Assembly: GCF_013248905.1 (NCBI RefSeq) | Contig: NZ_JABRVS010000001.1 | Coordinates: 1,984,001-2,048,000, forward strand | Direction of reading: 5' to 3' | DNA length: 64,000 bases | Source: Shewanella sp. VB17 | Lineage (GTDB): Bacteria; Pseudomonadota; Gammaproteobacteria; Enterobacterales; Shewanellaceae | Shown here: piece after piece, positions 46,482 through 54,464 of the stretch | How positions within the stretch are numbered: the first letter of the stretch is position 1 | How the letters are laid out: every line of letters begins with the position of its first letter | Notes under the pieces: generated by a model | Databases searched by the model: none | What the model was told of the DNA's origin: nothing | The model's input: only the letters and a program-made list of their open reading frames with translations | Program-made: the position numbers and the translations under genes

Positions 46482-46497
46482 TGGCATGACTATTGCT
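46482..46497 (+). promoter_or_regulatory. Sigma-54 promoter for flgB
   Basis: TGGCATGACTATTGCT with GG and GC 12 bp apart, 34 bp before the chosen flgB ATG. The good match is an argument against the longer flgB reading frame, which would start inside this box. Confidence 0.85.
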
Positions 46498-46530
46498 TTG
46501 TTATTAGCATTAAGCTTAGGAGGCAACTTT

Positions 46531-46929
46531 ATGGCGATTAATTTTGATAAGGCATTAGGAGTTCACCAATATACACTTGGGATCCGTTCTCAACGTGCTG
46601 AAGTTATCTCCTCGAATATTGCCAATGCAGATACTCCTCATTATAAGGCGCGCGATGTTGATTTTGATAAAACATTACAAGCTGCAACAACACGTCAACG
46701 TGGTTTAAAAATGATGGGTAATGATAGCAAACATTTCGATTTAACCGCCCTTTCTGCGCAAAATTATGGATATAGAATTCCAAATCAACCGGATACAGGT
46801 GACGGTAATACGGTTGATATTCAACAAGAGCAATCCGAGTTTATGCAAAATGCATTAGAGTATCAGATGTCGCTGGGGTTTTTAGACAGCAAATTTTCCG
46901 GACTTAAGAAAGCATTAAAAGGTAGTTAA
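46531..46929 (+). CDS. flgB: Flagellar basal-body rod protein FlgB
   Basis: Proximal rod subunit. Start chosen at MAINFDKALGVHQYTLGIRSQRAEVISSNIANADTP with TAGGAGG in front. The motif SSNIANADTP is the N-terminal rod signature shared with FlgC, FlgE, FlgF, FlgG. 132 aa. First gene of the flgBCDE unit; exported by the flagellar type III system, so it lacks a Sec signal. Confidence 0.95.
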   Translation: MAINFDKALGVHQYTLGIRSQRAEVISSNIANADTPHYKARDVDFDKTLQAATTRQRGLKMMGNDSKHFDLTALSAQNYGYRIPNQPDTGDGNTVDIQQEQSEFMQNALEYQMSLGFLDSKFSGLKKALKGS

Positions 46930-46931
46930 TT

Positions 46932-47348
46932 ATGAGCTTATTTAATATTTTTAATGTCTCAGGTTCTGGTATGTCTGCCCAATCGGTAAGATTGAATACC
47001 ACAGCCAGTAATATTGCGAATGCAGATTCAGTTTCCAGCAGTATTGCTGAAACGTATCGTGCTCGCCATCCCATTTTTGAAGCCGAAATGGCCAAAGCAA
47101 ATCATCAACAACAGTCATCACAATCTGTTGCGGTAAAAGGTATTGTTGAAAGTGATGCACCTTTATTAAAGGAATACTTACCCAATCACCCCATGGCAGA
47201 TCCTGATGGTTTTATTTATAAGCCCAATGTGAATGTGATGGAGGAGATGGCAGATATGATCTCGGCTTCTCGTTCGTATCAGATGAATGTACAGGTCGCT
47301 GAAGCTGCCAAATCGATGCTTCAGCAAACTCTCAGAATTGGCAAATAG
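46932..47348 (+). CDS. flgC: Flagellar basal-body rod protein FlgC
   Basis: Rod subunit with the FlgC/FlgB N-terminal signature (FNVSGSGMSAQSVRLNTTASNIANADS) and the C-terminal coiled coil (MADMISASRSYQMNVQVAEAAKSMLQQTLRIGK). 138 aa. It starts 2 bp after flgB and is followed 13 bp later by flgD. Confidence 0.96.
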   Translation: MSLFNIFNVSGSGMSAQSVRLNTTASNIANADSVSSSIAETYRARHPIFEAEMAKANHQQQSSQSVAVKGIVESDAPLLKEYLPNHPMADPDGFIYKPNVNVMEEMADMISASRSYQMNVQVAEAAKSMLQQTLRIGK

Positions 47349-47361
47349 GAGGAGGTAAGTC

Positions 47362-48174
47362 GTGAGCCTCATTAACCCACTCAATAATACTCAACCCGTT
47401 GCTGGTGCGTCGCAACCTGTTGTGCCAGCACCGCAAACGACATCGACGGCTCAGGCAGCTAGAACTGAAAGTAGCGGGCAAACAACGACGACAGGTAATC
47501 CGTTTCTGGATGCCATTCGTCTTCCCGAAGATTCATTAATACCTGAGGCCAATAATCAAGAGTTGACCCAAGAAGATTTCTTTTCTCTTTTAAGTCAACA
47601 GCTATCGATGCAAGATCCATTTAAACCCGTTGATAACGATAAAATGATTGCACAGATGGCATCGTTTTCAACTGTTGATGGGATTAATAATCTTAATGAT
47701 GAAATCATTAATCTTAATGCTGTTATGACCTCAAGCCAAGCGTTACAAGCATCAGGATTAGTCGGGCAAAAAGTATTAATTCCATCAGATACGGGTTTTA
47801 TCACAGATATTTCGGATGTGGATCGTGAGTTAAGAGGGGTTGTTAGTACACCTGAAGCGATTAAGGAGATCACTGTGCGTATTGAAGATGAAAAAGGTCA
47901 GCTGATTAAGCGTTTTATTATTGATGGGAGTGAAGGTGGGAATGTTGATGTGAGTTGGGATGGGCTTGGTACCAATGGTGAGCCAGCTAGCAGCGGGATT
48001 TACTCTATAAAAGCGTCAGGGAGGATAGAGGGTAAAAGTGAAGAATTGGCCGTATCAGCCTATGCTCATGTCACCAGCGTGTCTTTAGGCAATGCCAGTA
48101 CTGGTGCGATCCTCAATTTACGAGGCGTCGGTGGCATTAAAATTGGAGATGTATTAGCGGTCTCTGAAAGCTAA
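47362..48174 (+). CDS. flgD: Hook-capping protein FlgD
   Basis: Scaffold for hook assembly. The N-terminal FlgD segment is LTQEDFFSLLSQQLSMQDPFKPVDNDKMIAQMASFSTVDGINNL; the C-terminal FlgD/Ig-like domains follow (VDVSWDGLGTNGEPASSGIYSI). The N-terminal 50 residues are rich in Q, T, P and disordered, as is usual. GTG start behind AGGAGGAGG. 270 aa. Confidence 0.94.
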   Translation: MSLINPLNNTQPVAGASQPVVPAPQTTSTAQAARTESSGQTTTTGNPFLDAIRLPEDSLIPEANNQELTQEDFFSLLSQQLSMQDPFKPVDNDKMIAQMASFSTVDGINNLNDEIINLNAVMTSSQALQASGLVGQKVLIPSDTGFITDISDVDRELRGVVSTPEAIKEITVRIEDEKGQLIKRFIIDGSEGGNVDVSWDGLGTNGEPASSGIYSIKASGRIEGKSEELAVSAYAHVTSVSLGNASTGAILNLRGVGGIKIGDVLAVSES

Positions 48175-48279
48175 TTAAATTATCTGGTGCCTTAACAAGG
48201 GGACTCGATATTAGGTAAAGCGAATAGAAGTGTGGCTGAAAAAGTCATTTTCAGAAGTAAATAGCAATCGAGGTGAATT

Positions 48280-49662
48280 ATGTCGTTTAACATTGCATTA
48301 AGTGGTATATCAGCTGCGCAAAAAGATCTGAATACCACGGCGAATAACATCGCTAACGTGAGTAGTATTGGCTTTAAAGAGTCCCGAGCAGAGTTTGCTG
48401 ATGTTTATGCTAATTCTATTTTCGCCAATGGTAAAACGGCGGTTGGTGGTGGTGTGACGACCAATCAAGTTGCTCAGCAGTTTCAGCAAGGCAGCCTACA
48501 GTTTACCAAAAATGCATTAGACATGGCCATTAGTGGCGGCGGTTTTTTTGTCACCGCTCCTAATTTAGACTCTCAAGATGCAACCTTCACTCGAGCTGGT
48601 GCCTTTCAAGTGGATGCAAATAATTACTTAGTGGATTCACAAGGTAATTTCTTGCAAACATTTGGGGTTGATAAGGACGGTAATTCGACATCGGTAAGCT
48701 TAACCACCACAGGTCCAGTGATTATTCCTGACACCGCTGGCAGTCCCGAAAAGACGGAGGTCATTGGTATACAGATGAACCTCAATGCAGGCGATGCGAC
48801 CTTAGATCCAACATTATTTGATCCCAATGACCGTGATACCTACAACAATTCAACTGCGGTAACTATGTATGATTCGTTAGGTGAGTCTCATATTTTGACC
48901 ACTTATTTTGTACGCCCAAATCAAGCAGCCTATACCGGAGCGAGTAATTGGGTGGCTTATTACGCACTTGATGGTAAACAGCTTGATATCGATGTGACGC
49001 CAGCTGTTACGTATGATATCGATACTGATGCCGATGGGGTTGCTGACAGTACTGCACCTGCTGAAACTGCTGCTGTGTTAGGCAGTTGGAAAGGTTCAGT
49101 ATTGACCTTTGATGACACAGGGGCTTTTGCGGGGGATACTCCAGCCCCCCCTGCGACGGTAACGACTGTCGCTCTTGGTGTTACTGGTGCCAATATTTTA
49201 GGCCCTGGTACTGATGGTACGCAAACATTGACCATTGATTTTAATAACCCAACACAATTTTCCTCTACGTTTGAAGTGACTTTGCTCACCCAAGATGGTA
49301 CTACAGTTGGCCGTTTAACCAATGTTGAAGTTGGGGCGGATGGGTTAATTAACGCCAGTTACAGTAATGGCTCAACGGTGCCGTTAGCGCGTGTTGCGTT
49401 AGCCCGTTTTGCGAATGAGCAAGGTTTGACTCAGGTGGGTAATACGTCATGGAAAGCGAGTTTAGATTCGGGGATTGCGCTAGCTGGTGAAGCCAACAGC
49501 GGTACCTTTGGTAGTATTCGTTCATCAGCGCTGGAGCAATCTAACGTTGATTTGACCACTGAGTTAGTCGATTTGATTTCAGCGCAGCGAAACTTTCAGG
49601 CCAATTCAAGAACGCTGGAAGTGAACAACACACTGCAGCAAACGGTGCTGCAGATCCGTTAA
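48280..49662 (+). CDS. flgE: Flagellar hook protein FlgE
   Basis: Hook subunit: N-terminal rod signature (MSFNIALSGISAAQKDLNTTANNIANVSSIGFKESRAEFADVY), the variable middle region exposed on the hook (about 150-360, with D/T-rich insert around 250-300), and the C-terminal helix (ELVDLISAQRNFQANSRTLEVNNTLQQTVLQIR). 460 aa. Followed by a strong terminator, so flgBCDE is one unit and flgF begins a second. Confidence 0.95.
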   Translation: MSFNIALSGISAAQKDLNTTANNIANVSSIGFKESRAEFADVYANSIFANGKTAVGGGVTTNQVAQQFQQGSLQFTKNALDMAISGGGFFVTAPNLDSQDATFTRAGAFQVDANNYLVDSQGNFLQTFGVDKDGNSTSVSLTTTGPVIIPDTAGSPEKTEVIGIQMNLNAGDATLDPTLFDPNDRDTYNNSTAVTMYDSLGESHILTTYFVRPNQAAYTGASNWVAYYALDGKQLDIDVTPAVTYDIDTDADGVADSTAPAETAAVLGSWKGSVLTFDDTGAFAGDTPAPPATVTTVALGVTGANILGPGTDGTQTLTIDFNNPTQFSSTFEVTLLTQDGTTVGRLTNVEVGADGLINASYSNGSTVPLARVALARFANEQGLTQVGNTSWKASLDSGIALAGEANSGTFGSIRSSALEQSNVDLTTELVDLISAQRNFQANSRTLEVNNTLQQTVLQIR

Positions 49663-49689
49663 AATTAATCATTAAATCGGCTGTTTACT

Positions 49690-49724
49690 AATGCTAGTCA
49701 ATAAAACTGACTAGCATTTTTTTA
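49690..49724 (+). terminator. Rho-independent terminator after flgE
   Basis: AATGCTAGTCA and TGACTAGCATT form an 11-bp perfect stem, followed by seven T. It ends the flgBCDE transcript 28 bp past flgE. Confidence 0.9.
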
Positions 49725-49807
49725 TTCATTTTTTAGTGTGGTGGTTATTTTTCTTCAAGACACCATATTTCTATTTTAGTTATCTTTGCTTCTACTCCCG
49801 CTTTTTT

Positions 49808-49824
49808 TGGCGCGCAATTTGCAT
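49808..49824 (+). promoter_or_regulatory. Sigma-54 promoter for flgF
   Basis: TTGGCGCGCAATTTGCA type box: GG at 49809-49810 and GC at 49821-49822, 12 bp apart, 48 bp before the flgF GTG. It starts the flgFGHI unit. Confidence 0.8.
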
Positions 49825-49871
49825 TGTTTAATGTAGACAAAGATTGATGCAAAAAATTGACGGAGGAGCCA

Positions 49872-50615
49872 GTGGATAAATTACTCTACGTTGCCATGAG
49901 CGGTGCTAAACAGAATATGAACTCGTTGGCCGTGCGAGCGAATAACCTAGCCAATGCCAATACTGACGGTTTTAAAGCTGATATGGCGCAAGCGCGATCC
50001 ATGCAGGCTTTTGGTGAGGGCTTGCCAACACGCGTGTTTGCGATGACTGAAAACCCCTCTGCAGACTTTAGCTCAGGCCCAATTAAAACCACGGGTCGCG
50101 ATCTCGATATTGCTATTAAAAATAGTGGTTGGATTGCGGTTCAAGGTGCTGACGGTGGTGAGGCTTATACTCGCTCTGGTAGTTTAAGTTTTGACACTTC
50201 TGGTTTGTTACGTAACGACAGAGGTAATCCTATTATGGGAGATTCAGGTCCGATTGTTTTACCTTTACCCATAGATAAAGTGTTGATATCACAAGATGGT
50301 ATTATCTCCGTTAGGCCTCTAGGTTCGACAGCTGAAGTGATTGAAGAAGTTGGCCAAATTAAAATGGTCAATCCAGGTGATGAAAATATGATGAGGGGCG
50401 CCGATGGTCTCTTTAGGCTGACATCGGGTGAAGATGCCCCTGCAGATCCATTTGTTGCGTTAGAAAGTGGAGCTGTAGAGGGAAGTAATGTCAATGCTGT
50501 CAATGAAATGGTGTCTCTAATTAGCATTCAACGTCAATTTGAGATGCAAGTTAAAATGATGAAAACCGCAGAAGAGATGGATAAAGCATCTGCTTCACTT
50601 ATACGCATTAGTTAG
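49872..50615 (+). CDS. flgF: Flagellar basal-body rod protein FlgF
   Basis: Proximal rod subunit. GTG start chosen so that the protein begins MDKLLYVAMSGAKQNMNSLAVRANNLANANTDGFK, with GGAGGA just upstream; an in-frame TTG at 49857 would place the ribosome site inside the gene. C-terminal coiled coil NEMVSLISIQRQFEMQVKMMKTAEEMDKAS. 247 aa, typical length. Confidence 0.95.
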   Translation: MDKLLYVAMSGAKQNMNSLAVRANNLANANTDGFKADMAQARSMQAFGEGLPTRVFAMTENPSADFSSGPIKTTGRDLDIAIKNSGWIAVQGADGGEAYTRSGSLSFDTSGLLRNDRGNPIMGDSGPIVLPLPIDKVLISQDGIISVRPLGSTAEVIEEVGQIKMVNPGDENMMRGADGLFRLTSGEDAPADPFVALESGAVEGSNVNAVNEMVSLISIQRQFEMQVKMMKTAEEMDKASASLIRIS

Positions 50616-50626
50616 GAGGTTATACT

Positions 50627-51415
50627 ATGCATCCGGCACTATGGATAAGTAAGACTGGGCTAGACGCTCAGCAAACCGATATTTCAGTGATTTCTAATAA
50701 TGTGGCTAACGCCAGTACTGTTGGTTATAAGAAGAGTCGTGCTGTTTTTGAAGATCTTTTATACCAAACGGTCAATCAAGCTGGGGGGGTAAGTGCGTCA
50801 AACACTAAATTGCCTAATGGGTTAAATATCGGAGCGGGAACTAAAGTGGTTTCGACTCAGAAGATATTTACTCAAGGTAATATGCTTACCACGGACAATT
50901 CATTGGATTTAATGGTTGAGGGACCTGGTTTTTTTGAAATACAGTTACCTGATGGCACAACATCTTATAGTCGCAATGGGCAGTTTACCTTGGATGATAG
51001 TGGGCAAATTGTTACATCTGGATCTGGTTATGTGCTGCAACCTGCGATCACTATTCCTGATAATGCAACAGCAATTACTGTTTCTGCAGAAGGAGAGGTG
51101 TCAGTCAAAACTGCGGGGGTTGCAGAGAGTCAAGTTGTGGGCCAGTTAAGCATGTCTGATTTTATTAATCCAAGTGGGTTAGACCCAATGGGGCAAAATT
51201 TATATACCGAAACTGGCGCAAGTGGTACACCGATTCAGGGGACGGCATCCTTAGATGGGATGGGAATTATTCGCCAAGGTGCGCTAGAAACATCGAACGT
51301 GAACGTTACCGAAGAGCTGGTTAATTTGATTGAGAGCCAACGTATTTATGAGATGAATTCCAAGGTGATCTCTGCCGTTGATCAAATGCTGTCCTATGTT
51401 ACTCAGAATTTATAG
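50627..51415 (+). CDS. flgG: Flagellar basal-body distal rod protein FlgG
   Basis: Distal rod subunit: MHPALWISKTGLDAQQTDISVISNNVANASTVGYKKSRAVFEDLLYQ, central YSRNGQFTLDDSGQIVTSGSGYVLQP, and C-terminal ELVNLIESQRIYEMNSKVISAVDQMLSYVTQNL, all hallmark FlgG segments. 262 aa (E. coli 260). 11 bp behind flgF, 9 bp before flgH. Confidence 0.97.
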   Translation: MHPALWISKTGLDAQQTDISVISNNVANASTVGYKKSRAVFEDLLYQTVNQAGGVSASNTKLPNGLNIGAGTKVVSTQKIFTQGNMLTTDNSLDLMVEGPGFFEIQLPDGTTSYSRNGQFTLDDSGQIVTSGSGYVLQPAITIPDNATAITVSAEGEVSVKTAGVAESQVVGQLSMSDFINPSGLDPMGQNLYTETGASGTPIQGTASLDGMGIIRQGALETSNVNVTEELVNLIESQRIYEMNSKVISAVDQMLSYVTQNL

Positions 51416-51424
51416 GGGCAAGTC

Positions 51425-52114
51425 ATGAATAAGTATTTGTTATTGGTCGCATCAGTCATGGTGCTTATCACGGCATTAACAGGCTGCATGTCAACAAGGG
51501 AGAAGCCCATTGCTGATGATCCTTATTATGCACCTGTTTATCCAGAGGCCCCGGCAACGAAAATAGCCGCAACAGGATCTATGTATCAGGCAAGCCAGTC
51601 ATCAAGCCTTTATTCTGATATTAAGGCGTTGAAAGTTGGAGACATCATTACCGTCATGTTGATGGAGGAGACACAGGCCACCAAAAGCGCCAAAAATGAG
51701 ATTAAAAAAGGCACGGACTTAACCTTAGATCCTATTTATGCACTTGGGGCCAACATGTCAATTGGTGGTAACCCCATTGATTTTAGATACAATGACAGTA
51801 TGAATACTAAGCGTGAGTCTGATGCCGATCAGAGTAATAGTTTATCAGGCAGTATCTCTGCCAATGTCATGCAAGTATTGAATAATGGTAATTTGGTGAT
51901 CCGTGGTGAAAAATGGATAAGCATTAATAATGGAGATGAATTTGTTCGCCTTACAGGGATTGTTCGTTCGCAAGATATTCGTCCTGATAATACTATCGAT
52001 TCCCCTAGAGTCGCCAATGCTCGTATTCAATATAGTGGCACGGGTACCTTTGCAGATGTTCAAAAAGTGGGCTGGTTTAGCGCTTTCTTTATGGGCAGCT
52101 GGTGGCCTTTTTAA
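51425..52114 (+). CDS. flgH: Flagellar L-ring lipoprotein FlgH
   Basis: Outer-membrane L-ring subunit. Lipobox LTGC (C21). Typical segments are KVGDIITVMLMEETQATKSAKNE, SGSISANVMQVLNNGNLVIRGEKWISINNGDEFVRLTGIVRSQDI and the C-terminal AFFMGSWWPF. 229 aa. 12 bp before flgI. Confidence 0.96.
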   Translation: MNKYLLLVASVMVLITALTGCMSTREKPIADDPYYAPVYPEAPATKIAATGSMYQASQSSSLYSDIKALKVGDIITVMLMEETQATKSAKNEIKKGTDLTLDPIYALGANMSIGGNPIDFRYNDSMNTKRESDADQSNSLSGSISANVMQVLNNGNLVIRGEKWISINNGDEFVRLTGIVRSQDIRPDNTIDSPRVANARIQYSGTGTFADVQKVGWFSAFFMGSWWPF

Positions 52115-52126
52115 GAAGGAATCAAG

Positions 52127-53218
52127 ATGAAAATTAACAGATATTATTTGTTTATCTTATTATGGGTTTCTGCTGTCAGCCAAGCAGAGCGGATTAAAGA
52201 TATTACCAATGTGCAAGGCGTGCGGAGTAATCAGTTAATTGGTTATGGACTTGTGGTTGGTTTGCCAGGTACAGGTGAAAAAACGAGTTATACAGAACAA
52301 ACCTTTAAAACCATGCTAAAAAACTTCGGGATTAATTTACCGGATAATTTAAGACCCAAAATTAAAAATGTAGCCGTTGTGGCAGTTAGTGCCAAAATGC
52401 CAGCCTTTATCAAGCCAGGTCAAGGTCTTGACGTAACAGTATCGAGTTTAGGTGAAGCCAAGAGTTTGCGGGGAGGAACCTTGTTGCAGACCTTTCTTAA
52501 AGGCGTTGATGGGAATGTATATGCCATTGCTCAAGGGAGTATGGTCGTGAGTGGCTTTAGTGCCGAAGGACTCGATGGCTCTAAAGTGATTCAAAATACC
52601 CCCACTGTGGGGCGTATTCCTAATGGGGCTATTGTAGAAAGAACAGTGGTCACGCCATTTTCTACAGGTGATCACTTGACGTTTAATTTACACCGTGCTG
52701 ATTTTTCAACAGCAAAAAGGCTTGCTGATACCATTAATGAACTCCTTGGTCCTGGAATGGCAAGAGCGCTTGATTCGGCTTCGGTACAAGTGAGTGCGCC
52801 AAGAGATGTGTCGCAACGAGTGTCTTTTCTGGCCACCCTTGAGAACCTTCATGTTGAGCCCGCATCAGAGTCAGCCAAAGTGATTGTTAACTCACGTACT
52901 GGAACCATCGTGGTGGGCAAAGATGTTCGTCTACTACCCGCCGCGGTCACACATGGCGGGTTGACGGTGACGATTGCTGAAGCGACTCAAGTATCACAGC
53001 CTAACGCATTGGGTGGTGGACAAACTGTGGTGACAGCCGAGAGTACCATTGATATAAATGAAGAAGACAGTAGGATGTTTATGTTCAATCCAGGCACCAC
53101 ACTTGATGAACTCGTCAGGGCGGTTAACTTGGTTGGTGCGGCACCATCAGATGTGTTGGCTATTTTAGAAGCGCTAAAAGTGGCAGGTGCTTTACACGGT
53201 GAACTTATCATTATTTAA
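52127..53218 (+). CDS. flgI: Flagellar P-ring protein FlgI
   Basis: Periplasmic P-ring subunit with Sec signal peptide (about 1-20). Hallmark text: ERIKDITNVQGVRSNQLIGYGLVVGLPGTGEK, VVAVSAKMPAFIKPGQGLDVTVSSLGEAKSLRGGTLLQT, and the C-terminal LDELVRAVNLVGAAPSDVLAILEALKVAGALHGELIII. 363 aa. Followed by a terminator. Confidence 0.97.
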   Translation: MKINRYYLFILLWVSAVSQAERIKDITNVQGVRSNQLIGYGLVVGLPGTGEKTSYTEQTFKTMLKNFGINLPDNLRPKIKNVAVVAVSAKMPAFIKPGQGLDVTVSSLGEAKSLRGGTLLQTFLKGVDGNVYAIAQGSMVVSGFSAEGLDGSKVIQNTPTVGRIPNGAIVERTVVTPFSTGDHLTFNLHRADFSTAKRLADTINELLGPGMARALDSASVQVSAPRDVSQRVSFLATLENLHVEPASESAKVIVNSRTGTIVVGKDVRLLPAAVTHGGLTVTIAEATQVSQPNALGGGQTVVTAESTIDINEEDSRMFMFNPGTTLDELVRAVNLVGAAPSDVLAILEALKVAGALHGELIII

Positions 53219-53247
53219 CCGCTATCGACATGATTCATTGTTCTGTC

Positions 53248-53289
53248 AAAATTGACTGCTTAGTATATGGCTAACCAGTCAATTTTTTT
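53248..53289 (+). terminator. Rho-independent terminator after flgI
   Basis: AAAATTGACTG and CAGTCAATTTT pair around a 17-nt loop and are followed by T. It closes the flgFGHI unit; the next sigma-54 box follows 50 bp on. Confidence 0.85.
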
Positions 53290-53338
53290 GGCTAAATAGA
53301 CATCAATTCAGTTCAATTACCCTCTTAATTTTGACAAT

Positions 53339-53354
53339 TGGTACGTGCTTTGCA
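53339..53354 (+). promoter_or_regulatory. Sigma-54 promoter for flgJ-flgK-flgL
   Basis: TGGTACGTGCTTTGCA: GG at 53340-53341 and GC at 53352-53353, 12 bp apart. It lies 60 bp before the chosen flgJ ATG. Confidence 0.8.
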
Positions 53355-53413
53355 TTGTTTGTTATCACTAGGCGAATACTGCCTGATTATTGTCGCGATT
53401 ATTGGAATCGATT

Positions 53414-54421
53414 ATGGAAAAGCTGTCAAACTCATCTCACTTTTTGGACATTGCAGGCTTAGATTCGCTTAGATCTAAAGCTCAAAAAGATGATAAGGCT
53501 GCGTTGAAAGAGGTGGCTCAGCAGTTTGAGAGTATTTTTGTACAAATGCTGATGAAAAGTATGCGTGATGCCAATGCCGCTTTTGAATCTGACAATCCAA
53601 TGAATAGTCAATACACCAAGTTTTACGAACAAATGCACGATCAACAAATGTCCGTCAATCTATCAGATAAAGGCATGTTAGGGCTGGCTGATTTGATGGT
53701 GCAACAGCTATCTCCTGAGACAAGTAAGATCACCCCCGCATCAGTACTGCGCGGTAATGCAAATTTACCCGATGGTATTGAGCAAGCTATGGTGCTCAAT
53801 CGCGCGACAACTAAAGAGCCTCAGATAGCCCTTCAACCAGGGAGGGGGAAGCAAGTGGCAAGTGATCAGCTGCAGACTATTTTGGTCGGCAAGCCATTGC
53901 CGTCAGAAGCGCCGATATCGAATATGAAGTTTACTGACCGACATGACTTCGTCACTAAACTGTACCCTCATGCAAAAAAAGCCGCTGCAAGATTAGGCAC
54001 GCAAGCTGAAGTCTTGATTGCTCAATCAGCGCTTGAGACTGGATGGGGACAGAAAATGGTTCAGAGAACCGATGGAGACTCAAGTAATAACTTATTCAAT
54101 ATTAAGGCTGATCATCGCTGGAAAGGTAATAAGGTAGCAGTTAAAACACTCGAATATGAACAAGGTGTTGCGGTGCAACAAAGAGCCAATTTTCGAGTTT
54201 ATGATGATATTAAACAAAGTTTTGATGACTTTGTGGGCTTTATTTCTGACGGACCACGTTATCAAGATGCGATGAAAAAAGTGGCTCAACCCAATGAATT
54301 TATTCAGGCGTTACAAGATGCAGGTTATGCAACCGATCCTAAATATGCCACTAAGGTCATTAAGGTCATGAAAATGCTTTCTTCAGAGCTGAAAATGGGA
54401 TTATCTGGAGGAGAGAAATGA
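53414..54421 (+). CDS. flgJ: Peptidoglycan hydrolase and rod-cap protein FlgJ
   Basis: Two domains: an N-terminal rod-scaffold part (about 25-100, EVAQQFESIFVQMLMKSMRDANAAFESDNPMNSQYTKFYEQMHDQQMSVNLS) and a C-terminal glucosaminidase (about 180-330, with AEVLIAQSALETGWGQKMV carrying the catalytic glutamate and SSNNLFNIKADHRWKG) that opens the wall for the rod. ATG at 53414 (MEKLSNSSHFLD) is preferred over a TTG eight codons upstream. 335 aa. Confidence 0.94.
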   Translation: MEKLSNSSHFLDIAGLDSLRSKAQKDDKAALKEVAQQFESIFVQMLMKSMRDANAAFESDNPMNSQYTKFYEQMHDQQMSVNLSDKGMLGLADLMVQQLSPETSKITPASVLRGNANLPDGIEQAMVLNRATTKEPQIALQPGRGKQVASDQLQTILVGKPLPSEAPISNMKFTDRHDFVTKLYPHAKKAAARLGTQAEVLIAQSALETGWGQKMVQRTDGDSSNNLFNIKADHRWKGNKVAVKTLEYEQGVAVQQRANFRVYDDIKQSFDDFVGFISDGPRYQDAMKKVAQPNEFIQALQDAGYATDPKYATKVIKVMKMLSSELKMGLSGGEK

Positions 54422-54464
54422 ATATCTTGATTAACAATATCCAGCAGTTTAGGAGCGTCAGCTA

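Noticed and set aside
46486..46530. Longer flgB start
   Set aside because: It would begin inside the sigma-54 promoter; the ATG at 46531 has a strong ribosome site and the family-typical N-terminus.
48216..48242. Possible sigma-28 box before flgE (TAAA-N15-GCTGAAAA)
   Set aside because: Only six of eight bases match the -10, and flgE is expected in the sigma-54 flgB unit; kept out of the feature list.
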